Translations under genes and position numbers: made by a program | NCBI GenBank assembly: GCA_964406155.1 | Contig: CAYOQR010000005.1 | Location: 86,502-150,501 of the forward strand | Direction: 5' to 3' | Source of the DNA: Dongia_B sp964406155 | GTDB taxonomy: Bacteria > Pseudomonadota > Alphaproteobacteria > Dongiales > Dongiaceae | Length of the DNA stretch: 64,000 nucleotides | Part shown: in pieces, positions 50,793 through 60,702 of the stretch | Layout of the letters: every line of letters begins with the position of its first letter | Position numbering within the stretch: the stretch's first letter is position 1 | The notes under the pieces: model-generated | Told to the model about the DNA's origin: nothing | The model's input: the letters and a program-made list of their open reading frames with translations, nothing else | Database searches by the model: none

Positions 50793-51679
50793 CCGATTCC
50801 TCCCCGACACAAATTCGTTCCGGCGCTTCGCTGATCGCTCCCCAGAAACCGCCGGCGTGGAAACGCGGATACCTCTTTGTCGTTTACGACTTTACATTGC
50901 TTTTTCGATATCCGTAGGGGGCGAGCCTAAGATGATGTTCCAATCGATATCAAGTAAATTATATTAATTAAACCAACATGATACCGACATCTCGAGAATA
51001 AGGTATGGAATTGGTATACACACGCCAGGCGGGATTTTTTCAACATCATTCCTGATGCCCTGAATATCTCGATTTGAAACGATTTATGCGTCGATGAAGT
51101 CGTATCACCTTCCGTGATGTCGGGCCGACATATCGCACGAGAATGGTCATCGATTGGTTTATCGAATCTGGGCATCACCATCGATGCCGGTCTCGGATAC
51201 AAGGCTGCCGAAATTCGTGGAGACATGATCGACTCCACGCGCGATGCAGCACATGACGCAGCGACAACGCAACACAGGACGCTTGCAAAGAGCATGGTCG
51301 ACGGCTCCATCCGTATCACAAGCAACGCGCACCGATTGCTGTACGAGAGCTGCTTGTCGCTCTGTCAGATTGCTGATACAGACTCCGCCATACGAGGACG
51401 ACCTCGCGCTGCAGCGAAAATCGTCGGGACGGCCCGACACAGAGCCGGTGTCATGACCATGCGGCGCGGATCACATCTCTCCGATTTGAAAATCGCAGGC
51501 AGCGTTGCTCTTGCTGGCCAATACGTGACCGGGCAGCGCGCCGCCGATAGATGCCGCGCAGCCAATGCGTTGTTTTCCAAAATCGAAATAGCTCAGGCGT
51601 CGCGGCCGCATCACGCCGCGCTCTACACATTGGCGGCCGTCACATCAATCACATCATAAGAAATTCTGGGGGAATCATC
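50793..51679. other. long intergenic region between divergent units
   Basis: About 890 bp. The left part (50930-51010) is AT-rich and probably carries the promoter of the leftward Liv-type operon. The rest must hold the promoter of the APC permease. Frames of 90-180 codons exist on both strands (51114-51659 plus, 50927-51325 minus) but have no recognised product, no ribosome site and overlap each other. I see no repeat element here. Confidence 0.5.
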
Positions 51680-53377
51680 ATGACGACATCATCGGATACC
51701 ACTGCGCTGGCCGGGCTCGACCCGGATGCCGGGTTGCATCGTAACATCACCTGGAAAGGTGCGTTCTGGATCGCAAGCGGTGTGCCGGCTCTGGTGCTGT
51801 TCTCGATCGGCGGGATCGCGGCGACGGTGGGCTCGCCCTCCTGGCTGGTCTGGGCGGTCTCGGTCATCTTCGGCTTCCTGCAGGCCTTCACCTATGCCGA
51901 GATCGCCGGGCTCTTTCCCAACAAGTCCGGCGGCGCCTCGATCTACGGCGCGGCGGCCTGGGTACGCTATGTGAAGGTGCTGGCGCCGCTCTCGGTCTGG
52001 TGCAACTGGCTGGCCTGGACGCCGGTCTTGGCCATCGGCTGCGGCATCGCCGCCGGCTATATCCTCAATGTCTTCTATCCCCTGCCGAGCAGCGATGAGG
52101 TCCAGGCCGTGATCGCCGCCGCCCAGCAGGCCGGCCAGACCCTGACCCCGGACCAGGCGATGGCGAGCCTGACGCCGCTGGTGCGCTCCTGGGAGATCCA
52201 GTTGGTCGATCTCGGCTTCCTCAAGGAAGGCCTGGCGCTGCGCATCAACACCACTTTCCTGATCGGCTTCGTCCTCATGCTGGTCTCCTTCGCGATCCAG
52301 CATCGCGGTGTGCTCGGCACCGCCCGGGTGCAGACGGTGATCGGCGTCGCGGTCATCGTGCCCTTGCTGGTGATCGGCCTGGTGCCGCTGGTGACGGGTC
52401 AAGTGGCGGCCGCCAACTTCCAGCCCTTCGCCCCCGGGCTCGATGCCCTGAAGGCGGCCTGGGACAAGGACGGCTGGACGCTCTTCCTCGGTGGTCTCTT
52501 CATCGCTGCCTGGTCAGCCTATACCTGCGAGACGGCGATCTGCTACACGAGCGAGTTCCGCAACCCGGCGACCGACACCTACCGGGCGATCTTCTCGGTG
52601 GGTCTGCTCTGCATCGTCGCCTATACCCTGGTACCCTTCACCTTCCAGGGCGCGCTGGGCCTCGCCGGCGTGCTGGAACCCGGCATCGTCGACGGCACCG
52701 GTGTCGCCGCGGCCATGGCGAAGATCGTCGGCGGCGGCGCCTTCGTCTTCAACCTGCTGACGGTCATGATGCTGCTGGCGCTGATGCTCGCCATCACCAC
52801 CGCCATGGCGGGGTCGTCGCGCACACTCTATCAGGGCGGGGTCGATGGCTGGCTGCCGCGCTATCTCAATCACGTCAATCATCACGGTGCGCCGACCCGG
52901 GCGATGTGGACGGACCTCACCTTCAACCTGATCCTGCTGATGATGTCGGACTATCTCTTCATCCTGGCCGTCTCCAATGTCTGCTATCTGGTGTTCAATT
53001 TCCTGAACCTGAATTCGGGCTGGATCCACCGCATCGACAATGCCCATGTGCACCGGCCGTGGCGGGCGCCGAGCTGGCTGCTCGGCATCGGCACCTTGCT
53101 CTCCTTCGTCAATGCCTTCCTGCTGGGCGCGGGCGCGAATGTCTGGGGCAGCGGCACCTTGAAGACGGCGGCGGTGGCGATCTTCTTGATCGTGCCGGTC
53201 TTCCTCTATCGCCACTATGTCCAGGATGGCGGCCGCTTCCCCGCGCGCATGTTGGAGGATCTGAGCGTCGATGGCGACCGGCAGATGGTCCGCAAGGCCG
53301 GAATGCTCCCCTATCTCACGCTGCTGGCCGGCGTCGCCACCATTGCCATCGGCTATGTCACCTTCTGGTGGGTTTGA
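51680..53377 (+). CDS. APC superfamily amino acid/polyamine permease
   Basis: 565 residues with about twelve helices. The opening WKGAFWIASGVPALVLFSIG, YAEIAGLFPNKSGGASIYGA and the later ETAICYTSEFRNPATDTYRA fit the amino acid permease family. It probably imports an amino acid or polyamine by ion coupling; the substrate is not visible. It is longer than usual (about 450-500), mainly because of a hydrophilic loop around residues 130-175. ATG 51680 follows CTGGGGGA at 8 bases; an upstream TTG/ATG region is not supported. Confidence 0.85.
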   Translation: MTTSSDTTALAGLDPDAGLHRNITWKGAFWIASGVPALVLFSIGGIAATVGSPSWLVWAVSVIFGFLQAFTYAEIAGLFPNKSGGASIYGAAAWVRYVKVLAPLSVWCNWLAWTPVLAIGCGIAAGYILNVFYPLPSSDEVQAVIAAAQQAGQTLTPDQAMASLTPLVRSWEIQLVDLGFLKEGLALRINTTFLIGFVLMLVSFAIQHRGVLGTARVQTVIGVAVIVPLLVIGLVPLVTGQVAAANFQPFAPGLDALKAAWDKDGWTLFLGGLFIAAWSAYTCETAICYTSEFRNPATDTYRAIFSVGLLCIVAYTLVPFTFQGALGLAGVLEPGIVDGTGVAAAMAKIVGGGAFVFNLLTVMMLLALMLAITTAMAGSSRTLYQGGVDGWLPRYLNHVNHHGAPTRAMWTDLTFNLILLMMSDYLFILAVSNVCYLVFNFLNLNSGWIHRIDNAHVHRPWRAPSWLLGIGTLLSFVNAFLLGAGANVWGSGTLKTAAVAIFLIVPVFLYRHYVQDGGRFPARMLEDLSVDGDRQMVRKAGMLPYLTLLAGVATIAIGYVTFWWV

Positions 53378-53593
53378 CGTTAGCGCTCCACGGACCTGTT
53401 CCGCCGCGCCGCCGATATCTCAGGCATGAGAAGCGGCCGGTCGGATGGGTTTATCGGTGGAAGATAGGGATTGTCGCGCGTCGTTGAGAGGGCCGACAGT
53501 TTTAGAGCCTGTCGGACGGGGCGGGCATTGCTGGGAATGTTTCCGAATGGAGAGGCTGGCGAGATCCGCCTGGCATGATGAGGCTCTGCGGGA

Positions 53594-53917
53594 TCAGGCG
53601 TAAGAGAAGAAACGATCCGTTCCGGCAGGACAGCGTCTTTCGCCAGGCCGTGGTGGCGGCAAAGCCGGACCGGTGCCACGGGCAATTTTTATCAACCCGA
53701 CGGCCATGGCCATGGTCCAAACCGCCGTCAGCGCGATAAAGGGAATGGCCCCCAACAGCCAGGATGCACAGCAGAAGAGGAAGGCGCCGATGAAATGGAG
53801 CGACAGATAGGCACCGCTATCCGCTTGCAGCAGCGAGATCCGGTTGAAGACAAAAGAAGCGGCTAAAACGATTGCGCCCATCGCCGCTAGCGTCTGGGCA
53901 TCATCAATGGTCGGCAT
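53594..53917 (-). CDS. CBU_0592-like small membrane protein
   Basis: 107 residues with three helices: LAAMGAIVLAASFVFNRISL, LSLHFIGAFLFCCASWLLG and AIPFIALTAVWTMAMAVGLI. This is the layout of the CBU_0592-like domain. The last 30 residues are Pro/Arg-rich and soluble. ATG 53917 follows GGAGG at 6 bases. Function is unknown. It stands between the permease gene and the transglutaminase-like gene on the opposite strand to the former. Confidence 0.65.
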   Translation of the reverse strand: MPTIDDAQTLAAMGAIVLAASFVFNRISLLQADSGAYLSLHFIGAFLFCCASWLLGAIPFIALTAVWTMAMAVGLIKIARGTGPALPPPRPGERRCPAGTDRFFSYA

Positions 53918-54027
53918 GACACGCCTCCAGCAAGAGCCGGGTCGTCCCAGCAACAGGCACTGTCACGCAAGGTCGTCCTTGCACTAACGATCTTTCGCCT
54001 CGATCCGTTGATTGTCAACCTAAACGA

Positions 54028-55992
54028 TTAGACATCATGGCCTACATCCTCTGCCGCTCGCGGCGATACCCGATCGCCAATCCCCCCCATGCCCAGGCCG
54101 AGCATCGCGAGCGGGAGCGGCCATTTCAGGCGATAGCTCCAACGCTCGCGCTCGGCATAGGGTGAGTCGAGATCGGCATCGCTCTGGACGAAGATCCTGT
54201 TGTCGCCCGCCGTCGTGTAGAGATGGGTATAAAGATCCAGCAAGCCCTTCCCGACGCCGCTTGCGGGATCCAGACCGGCAGCTTCAATGACCGGGCGATA
54301 ATAGCTGCGCACCATCGCACCATCACGCTCCAGGGTCGCCAGATCATGGGGGATGGTGATGCCGCTATAGGGATCGAAGATATACCATTGCCCGGGCGCC
54401 ACCTCCGCCGTCACGACCACATGCCCGGTCAGACCGACGATGCGGGCATCCATGCCGTGCTGCAGGAGGAAGGTGACCAGCATCGCCGAGACATGGCTGC
54501 AGAGGCCGACGCCGCGCTGCAGGGCTTTCCGCGGATTCCAGAAGGTGTAATCCCGCAATTCCGGATTGGTCAGCCCCATCAGTTGGAGAATCCAGTTCTC
54601 CCAGATCGGAATATGGACATGCAGATCGTCGAAATTCTTTCCCAGATACTCATCGGAAACGGCCTCGGAGATCACCAGCGTCGCCCGCGTCGCATAGGCT
54701 TTCGGTGTGTCATCCGCCTGCCACCGCAATTGGCGCAACGCCTCCCCATAGCCGAGCCTCGTGCCGTCGACACCAAATCCATCCATCGTCGCCAGCTCGG
54801 GGCTGCGGAGCGATCGATTGATGCCGAAGACATTCGCGGATGTCAGCAGCGTGCCGACGACGAGCACGCCGCCGCCCAGAAACATGATCCAGCGCGCCGC
54901 CGAGGTCGCGCAACGCGATGCCAGAGCAAAGAACAGGGCCAGAGCCAAGGCCGCGTAGATCACATAAGGATGTACTCGGATGGGGAAACGCTCGGCATAA
55001 CGCCGTCCATCCTGCAGGATGGACCCGTTATCCGGCGCCGAGACATAGATATAGCCGTTGCTGTAGCTGCACCGGCCGCCACCCAGTTCCCCGACCTCAC
55101 CCGGCGCTGCCGTGCAGGGATAGGCGGACCCGCCGATCAGCAGGGTCATCGGCTTCTTATCGATCGGGGCGACCTCGATGAAAGGCAGATAAAGCGAATT
55201 GCGCGGCACGAGATAGTCATGACCCGCCCCCATGCCGGGTGGCGTCACGCTGAAATCGATATCCTCCGTCACCTTGATGAGATCATAGCGGGATGCGATC
55301 GCACCGATGGCGATAACCAGAAAAGCCACCGCAGACACGGCACTCAGCCGTGACGAGAAGCGCCGGTAACGATCGGCGGGGATGGCGGCCAGACGATCCC
55401 GCACCTGCTCGTGGCGGAGGCGCAGACGCTGTGGCACGACACCAATCAGCGGCATCTGTTCCACGCGCGCAAGGAGCCGTCCTTGTATCGCCAGCGATAA
55501 AACCGCGCAGAAGCCCAGGATGTTCGAGACCACCAGCAACCAACCTTGCGGCTTGATCGCCACTATGGCGGTGAGGTCGACCGGCTGCCGGTTCGGATCC
55601 GCACCGTCACGGGTCGAGAAGATCAGCCGGTTCTTCCAATGCGCATACCGGCCCCCACCCAGCTTCCGGATATCCGAGACGGCGGCATGCGCCGGTCCCA
55701 GAAGACCGGCCCCATCGGACAGTGTCAGATCGGACTGCCGGGGATTGGCCCGCGTATCGCCTTGGATCGTGAAGAAGGGAATGGGCGATGTGATCCTGAT
55801 CGTCCAGGCATGCCCGCCATCGGCGCGAAAGGGACCGTTGGGGACGACATGATGACGCCACAACCCGGCGCCCAGCAGATTCATCCCCGCGCAGACGACA
55901 AGGCTGCCGACAAGCGTAAATAACCGCAGATATCCGCGTCCGCGCCAACGGGTTGCCGTGGGCAACGAAAGCTTTTCATCGATAATCGTCAT
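54028..55992 (-). CDS. membrane-anchored transglutaminase-like protein
   Basis: 654 residues. One N-terminal helix (YLRLFTLVGSLVVCAGMNLL), two more near 160-180 and 220-240, a periplasmic beta-rich region, then two helices near 340-390. The next 200 residues form a transglutaminase-like core: Cys in GVGLCSHVSAML, His in GLTGHVVVTA and Asp in WYIFDPYSG, an intact triad. A short hydrophobic segment ends the protein. The domain order is unusual and I do not recognise a named family. It may modify a periplasmic protein or peptide. ATG 55992 is used; a GTG at 56007 is possible. Confidence 0.65.
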   Translation of the reverse strand: MTIIDEKLSLPTATRWRGRGYLRLFTLVGSLVVCAGMNLLGAGLWRHHVVPNGPFRADGGHAWTIRITSPIPFFTIQGDTRANPRQSDLTLSDGAGLLGPAHAAVSDIRKLGGGRYAHWKNRLIFSTRDGADPNRQPVDLTAIVAIKPQGWLLVVSNILGFCAVLSLAIQGRLLARVEQMPLIGVVPQRLRLRHEQVRDRLAAIPADRYRRFSSRLSAVSAVAFLVIAIGAIASRYDLIKVTEDIDFSVTPPGMGAGHDYLVPRNSLYLPFIEVAPIDKKPMTLLIGGSAYPCTAAPGEVGELGGGRCSYSNGYIYVSAPDNGSILQDGRRYAERFPIRVHPYVIYAALALALFFALASRCATSAARWIMFLGGGVLVVGTLLTSANVFGINRSLRSPELATMDGFGVDGTRLGYGEALRQLRWQADDTPKAYATRATLVISEAVSDEYLGKNFDDLHVHIPIWENWILQLMGLTNPELRDYTFWNPRKALQRGVGLCSHVSAMLVTFLLQHGMDARIVGLTGHVVVTAEVAPGQWYIFDPYSGITIPHDLATLERDGAMVRSYYRPVIEAAGLDPASGVGKGLLDLYTHLYTTAGDNRIFVQSDADLDSPYAERERWSYRLKWPLPLAMLGLGMGGIGDRVSPRAAEDVGHDV

Positions 55993-56243
55993 GAATTGCC
56001 GATTCACGAGATATAATCGAAACTGAAAATGGCAGTCATTTCACCTTCCGAGCAGCCCGACTCTCGGAATCTGCTGAAATACGATAAGTAACCGTCCGGC
56101 CTTCTTCAGACACAGCCCGACCACTACAGCAGACCCTGTCGATCCGGCTGTTTCCATGTCATCGCTTGTCACGATAGTCCCGCCGGTTTCGCGCTGATCC
56201 CGTCAGGCGCGCTCACCGGTTTGAGTGATACGCTGTCCGCGGC

Positions 56244-57173
56244 TTAAACCTGCGTCGCGCGCTGGCCGCTCCGTGCCGATATTTTGCTGTGGACGAGATG
56301 GAGATCGTCGAGGAAGGCCTGGACCGGCGCCAGTTGCGCGGCGCTGCGCCGCGTGACGACCTCGAAGAGAGATTGATAGGAAAGCTGCTTCGGCAGCAGC
56401 GCCCGCATCTCGCCACGCGCCACCCATTGCTCCGCGTAATGGCTCGGCAGATAGGCGACGAAGGCACCGGAGAGAATGAGCATCGCCAATCCCTCCATCG
56501 AATAGGAACTGGCCTTGGCGGTGAATTTCAACGGCCGCCGCCCCTCCATGTAGCCGCGCCCGCCATAGTCGAAGCGCAGCAATTCCCCGGTAGTCAGTTT
56601 TTCCTGATCAAGTGCAAAAAGCGGATGCTGGCGGCTGCAATAGAGCGTCTGCTCCTCGAGGAACAGCGCGCGATATTTCAACGATGGCAGGACGTGGTGG
56701 AAGGCGCCGATGCCGAGATCCAGCCTGCCGTCCTGCACCTTGCGTTCCAGCTCCTGCGGCGCGTCGATATGCAGGGTGACATGCACGTCATGCTGCCGCG
56801 CGCAGAAGGCGCTGACCGCGGCATCGATCCGCGCCGCCGGATTGCTGATGATGCTGTCGACAAGGCCGATCGAAAGATTGCCCACGAGCTTGCCGCGCAT
56901 GGCGCCGATCTCGGCGCGGAAGGCTTCCATCCCCGCGACCAGGCGAAGTGCGGCCTGATAGACCTCCTGCCCGCGTTCGGTCAGGCGGAAACCGACCCGC
57001 CCGCGCTGGCAGAGCCGCATCTCCAGCCGCGCCTCCAATTCGGCGATCATGGTGCTGAGGCGCGAGGGGCTGAGATTGAGCTCCGCCTGGGCTGGGCCGA
57101 AGCCACCGCTTTCCACCACCGCGATAAAAACGTGGAGCAATTTCAGGTCGATATCGCTGAGACGGCCGATCAT
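56244..57173 (-). CDS. LysR family transcriptional regulator
   Basis: 309 residues. Winged-helix DNA-binding region at the N-terminus: DLKLLHVFIAVVESGGFGPA, QAELNLSPSRLSTMIAELEA and LFERGRVGFRLTERG-like LCQRGRVGFRLTERGQEVY. The remainder is the type 2 periplasmic-binding fold that senses an inducer. It is divergent from the ureohydrolase gene, 106 bp away, with a long inverted repeat between, so it very likely controls that operon. ATG 57173 is used; ATG 57182 is an equal alternative. Confidence 0.9.
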   Translation of the reverse strand: MIGRLSDIDLKLLHVFIAVVESGGFGPAQAELNLSPSRLSTMIAELEARLEMRLCQRGRVGFRLTERGQEVYQAALRLVAGMEAFRAEIGAMRGKLVGNLSIGLVDSIISNPAARIDAAVSAFCARQHDVHVTLHIDAPQELERKVQDGRLDLGIGAFHHVLPSLKYRALFLEEQTLYCSRQHPLFALDQEKLTTGELLRFDYGGRGYMEGRRPLKFTAKASSYSMEGLAMLILSGAFVAYLPSHYAEQWVARGEMRALLPKQLSYQSLFEVVTRRSAAQLAPVQAFLDDLHLVHSKISARSGQRATQV

Positions 57174-57183
57174 GACTCTCATA

Positions 57184-57232
57184 CTTCCAGATAAATGAAA
57201 ATATAGTTCCATTATTTCGCATTTATCGGAAG
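57184..57232. promoter_or_regulatory. inverted repeat in the LysR-ureohydrolase intergenic region
   Basis: CTTCCAGATAAATG (57184-57197) and CATTTATCGGAAG (57220-57232) pair with one unpaired base, 22 bases apart. The AT-rich centre fits an operator that spans the divergent promoter, as usual for LysR-type regulators. Confidence 0.7.
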
Positions 57233-57279
57233 CAAGAAAAGGCGCGAGATGGCTTCGACAATTATCAGGGGTATCTCGC

Positions 57280-58248
57280 ATGAATTTGCAGAACAGCAAT
57301 CCGCAACCGGTCGATGCTGCCTTGGTGCCGCGCTTCGGCGCCATTCCCACCTTCATGCGGCTGCCTTATGTCACCGATCCTGCTGCCGTCGATATCGCGC
57401 TGATCGGCGTGCCTTGGGATGGCGGCACCACCAACCGGGCCGGTGCGCGCCACGGACCGCGCGAGATCCGAAACATGTCGAGCTTCATGCGCAAGGTGCA
57501 TCATGTGAGCCGCATCGCGCCCTATGAGCTCGCCCGCGTCGCCGATCTCGGCGATGCCCCGGTCAATCCCATCGACCTGATGGATGCGCTGAAGCGCATC
57601 GAGAGCTTCTACGCGAAGATCCATGCGGCCGGCGCCCTGCCGCTCTCGGCCGGCGGCGATCACCTGGTGACGCTGCCTATCTTCCGCGCCATCGCCAAGA
57701 AACGGCCGGTCGGCATGATTCATTTCGATGCCCATTCCGACACCAACGACCGCTATTTCGGCGACAACAAATATACCCATGGAACGCCCTTCCGCCGGGC
57801 CGTCGAGGAAGGCCTGCTCGACCCGAAGCGGACGGTGCAGATCGGCATCCGAGGATCGATCTATGGCGCCGATGACATGGCCTTCGCCGAAGCGAGCGGC
57901 ATGCGCGTCATCTATATGGAGGAATTCGCGAAGATCGGCGTCGAAGCTGTGATCGCCGAGGCGCGCCACGTGGCCGGCGACGGTCCCACCTATATCAGCT
58001 TCGATGTCGACGGCATCGATCCCGCCTTCACCCCCGGCACCGGCACCCCGGAGATCGGCGGCATGACGACACTGGAAGCGCAGACGGTGCTGCGCGGCCT
58101 GCAGGGTCTCGACCTGATCGGCGGCGATGTGGTGGAAGTCTCGCCGCCCTTCGATCCCAGCGGCAATACGGCGCTCGTCGGCGCCAGCCTGATGTTCGAA
58201 ATCCTCTGCCTGATGGCGGATTCCCTGTCACGGAGGCGCGGCCGATGA
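57280..58248 (+). CDS. ureohydrolase (agmatinase/guanidinobutyrase-like)
   Basis: 322 residues. All manganese ligands are in place: GGDH in LSAGGDHLVT, the DAHSD in MIHFDAHSDT and the DVDGID in SFDVDGIDPAFTPG. Family members hydrolyse a guanidino compound to urea and an amine. The arginase, agmatinase, guanidinobutyrase and guanidinopropionase subfamilies cannot be separated by eye; the opening PRFGAIPTFMRLPYV is of the agmatinase group. It overlaps the creatininase-family gene by 4 bases. It is the first gene of a long catabolic-looking operon. Confidence 0.85.
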   Translation: MNLQNSNPQPVDAALVPRFGAIPTFMRLPYVTDPAAVDIALIGVPWDGGTTNRAGARHGPREIRNMSSFMRKVHHVSRIAPYELARVADLGDAPVNPIDLMDALKRIESFYAKIHAAGALPLSAGGDHLVTLPIFRAIAKKRPVGMIHFDAHSDTNDRYFGDNKYTHGTPFRRAVEEGLLDPKRTVQIGIRGSIYGADDMAFAEASGMRVIYMEEFAKIGVEAVIAEARHVAGDGPTYISFDVDGIDPAFTPGTGTPEIGGMTTLEAQTVLRGLQGLDLIGGDVVEVSPPFDPSGNTALVGASLMFEILCLMADSLSRRRGR

Positions 58249-59036
58249 GCACCGAGCGGAACCCCGCCATGCGTCCCGCCAATGTCATGATGGAGCGCAT
58301 GTCCTGGCCGGAATTCGCGGCCGAGGCGAAGCGCAATCCCGTGGTCTTCCTGCCTTGCGGCTCGACCGAGCAGCATGGGCCCCATCTGCCGCTCGCGGTC
58401 GATGCCCTGCTGCCCACCGCCATCGCCCGGGATGTCGCCGAACAGGTTGGCGGCGTGGTCGCGCCGACCCTCAGCTTCGGCTACAAGTCGATGCCGAAAT
58501 CGGGCGGCGGCCCGTCCTTTCCCGGCACGCTCAATCTCGATGCCACGACCCTGATCGCCACGGTCCATGACGTCATCCGCGAATTGGTGCGCCACGGTAT
58601 CCGCAAGATCTGCGCCATCGTCGGGCATTACGAAAATCAATGGATCGTCACCGAGGGCATCGACCTCGCCTTGCGCGAATGCGGCGCCACCGGCCTCCGG
58701 GTGATGCGGCTGGAATACTGGGACTTCTGCACCGAGGAGACCTTTGCCCAGGTCTTCCCCGACGGCTTCCCCGGCATCGCCCTGGAACATGCCGCCGTCA
58801 TCGAGACCTCGCTGATGATGCATTACTATCCGGACATGGTGCGCCTGGACCTCATCCCCGATCACGCACCGGCCGATTTTCCGCCCTATGACATGTTCCC
58901 GCCGCATCGCGACTGGGTCCCCTCCAGCGGCGCCCTGACCTCGGCCAAGGGCGCCAGCGCCGCCAAGGGCAAGGTCATGGCGCAACAGGTCTGCGGCGAT
59001 ATCGCCAAGGCCATCCGCACCGAGTTCGGCGGCTGA
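58245..59036 (+). CDS. creatininase-family amidohydrolase
   Basis: 263 residues. The metal ligands of the family are present: Glu, His and Asp in GSTEQHGPHLPLAVDA, and His and Glu in IVGHYENQWIV. Members hydrolyse cyclic amides such as creatinine, or related formamides. The context with a ureohydrolase suggests a cyclic guanidino or lactam substrate. The ATG overlaps the previous TGA (ATGA). A 4-bp gap precedes the next gene. The substrate is inference only. Confidence 0.85.
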   Translation: MSTERNPAMRPANVMMERMSWPEFAAEAKRNPVVFLPCGSTEQHGPHLPLAVDALLPTAIARDVAEQVGGVVAPTLSFGYKSMPKSGGGPSFPGTLNLDATTLIATVHDVIRELVRHGIRKICAIVGHYENQWIVTEGIDLALRECGATGLRVMRLEYWDFCTEETFAQVFPDGFPGIALEHAAVIETSLMMHYYPDMVRLDLIPDHAPADFPPYDMFPPHRDWVPSSGALTSAKGASAAKGKVMAQQVCGDIAKAIRTEFGG

Positions 59037-59040
59037 CGCC

Positions 59041-59820
59041 ATGACAGCCGCTTTCGACTTCACCGGCAAATCCGTCCTCGTCACCGGCGCCAGCCGCGGC
59101 ATCGGCTTCGGCGTCGCCCGGGCTTTCGCGCTGGCCGGCGCGGATCTCACCATCCTCGCCGACGATGCCGGCGTGACCGAGGCAGGCAGCGCCCTCTCGC
59201 GCCTCGCCGGCCGCCCGATCCGCGCCCTGCAATGCGACATCACCGACCGGGCGGCAGTCCGCCGGGCGCTCGCAAGTTTCGACAACCTGGATGTCCTGGT
59301 CAACAATGCCGGGCTGGAACGCATCACCCCGATTGCCGCCGCCGACCCCACGGTCGAGGAAACCTTCCGGCGCATCATCGACATCAATGTGATGGGGACT
59401 TATTTCGTCACCCGCGACGCCCTGCCGAAACTCGCGCAAGGCGGCCGCATCATCTTTACCGCCTCGATCTGGAGCCGCACCGCCGCGCCGGAATTCTCGG
59501 CCTATGTCGCCAGCAAGCATGCGGTGATGGGTTTCATGCGCACGCTGTCGATGGAGCTTGGGCCGCGCGGCATCAATGTCAATGCCGTGGCGCCGGGCTG
59601 GGTCCGCACAGATGCCTCGATGCTGTCGCTGAAACGCATGGCGGAGAGCACCGGCCGACCCGAGGACGACATCCTCGGCGAGATCATGGCGGGCCAATCC
59701 CTGCCCGGCCTGATGGAACCGAGCGATATCGCCGAGCTTTATCTGTTCCTCGCGTCCGACGCCGCCCGCAACATCACCGGCCAGACCTTCAATATCGACC
59801 GGGGCGAGGTGATGTCGTGA
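59041..59820 (+). CDS. short-chain dehydrogenase/reductase 1
   Basis: 259 residues. Rossmann motif SVLVTGASRGIGFGVARAFA, structural NNAGLERI, Ser in IIFTASIWSRT and Tyr/Lys in FSAYVASKHAVMGF. The loop AVAPGWVRTDASML and C-terminus TGQTFNIDRGEVMS match the classical SDR family. It uses NAD(P)H; the acidic ADD after TILADD suggests NAD preference, which is inference. It overlaps the second SDR by GTGA. Confidence 0.85.
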   Translation: MTAAFDFTGKSVLVTGASRGIGFGVARAFALAGADLTILADDAGVTEAGSALSRLAGRPIRALQCDITDRAAVRRALASFDNLDVLVNNAGLERITPIAAADPTVEETFRRIIDINVMGTYFVTRDALPKLAQGGRIIFTASIWSRTAAPEFSAYVASKHAVMGFMRTLSMELGPRGINVNAVAPGWVRTDASMLSLKRMAESTGRPEDDILGEIMAGQSLPGLMEPSDIAELYLFLASDAARNITGQTFNIDRGEVMS

Positions 59821-60608
59821 ACGCCCCGGCCCTGCCCCTTGCCAACAAGACGGCCCTCGTCACCGGCGCCCATCGCGGCATCGGCGCCGCCTGCGCGCTG
59901 GCCCTGGCGAAACAGGGCGCCGACCTCGTCTGCGCCGATCTGCATCCCAGCACGCAAACCGTCGAGGCGGCCCGCGCGTTCGGCCGGCAGGCTCTCGACA
60001 TTCAGACCGATGTCGTCGACGAGAGGTCGGTCCGCGATCTCTTCGAGCGGACCGGACGGCATGTCGAACAGCTCGACATCCTGGTCCATTGCGCCGGCAT
60101 CATCCATGAGAAACCGCTGCTCGACACCAGCCTCGCGGACTTCGACCGCGTGATCGGCGTCAATCTGCGGGGCAGCTTCCTGATCGGGCGCGAGGCCCTG
60201 CGCCTGATGACCGAGCGCCAGACGAGGAGCCAGGCAGCGGGCCAAGCCGCAGGCCGGGCGACAGGCCGTGTCATCCTGATCGCTTCGGACATGTCCTATT
60301 ACGGACGCGAACAATATTCGTCCTATGTCGCCTCGAAACACGGCGTGCTCGGTCTCGTCCGATGCTGGGCCAAGGAATTCGCGCCGTCGATCCTGGTCAA
60401 TGCGATCTGCCCCGGCCCGATCGATACCGCCATGCTGGATGCCGAGAATATGAGCCCGGAATGGCGCGCCAGGGAATTGCAGATTCCCCTCGCCCGCTTC
60501 GGCGCGGCCGAGGAGATCGGCGCGCTCGCCGCCTTCCTGGCCGGACCCGAGGCCCGGTACTTCACCGGCCAGGGCATCGGCCCGAATGGCGGCAGCATCA
60601 TGCCCTAG
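59817..60608 (+). CDS. short-chain dehydrogenase/reductase 2
   Basis: 263 residues. Rossmann motif TALVTGAHRGIGAACALALA, HCAGIIHEKPLLDTS, and the catalytic SDMSYYGREQYSSYVASKHG (Ser, Tyr, Lys). It ends TGQGIGPNGGSIMP. It differs from the first SDR in sequence although both are classical. An Ala/Gly/Arg-rich loop (RSQAAGQAAGRATGR) is inserted before the catalytic strand. The GTG at 59817 overlaps the previous stop; upstream open frame is out-of-frame sequence of the first SDR. A 94-bp gap follows. Confidence 0.85.
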   Translation: MNAPALPLANKTALVTGAHRGIGAACALALAKQGADLVCADLHPSTQTVEAARAFGRQALDIQTDVVDERSVRDLFERTGRHVEQLDILVHCAGIIHEKPLLDTSLADFDRVIGVNLRGSFLIGREALRLMTERQTRSQAAGQAAGRATGRVILIASDMSYYGREQYSSYVASKHGVLGLVRCWAKEFAPSILVNAICPGPIDTAMLDAENMSPEWRARELQIPLARFGAAEEIGALAAFLAGPEARYFTGQGIGPNGGSIMP

Positions 60609-60702
60609 ATCATGCTCCGGCACCGGAATGGCCGGGCACCAGACGACCGCATGGGCACCAAAGGGGCCCATGCCGACTGAACAAGAAACCAGGGAGGAAG
60701 TC

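Noticed and set aside
51114..51659. 181-codon open frame in the long gap
   Set aside because: No ribosome site, no family, overlapping frames on the other strand of similar length; kept only as unexplained space.
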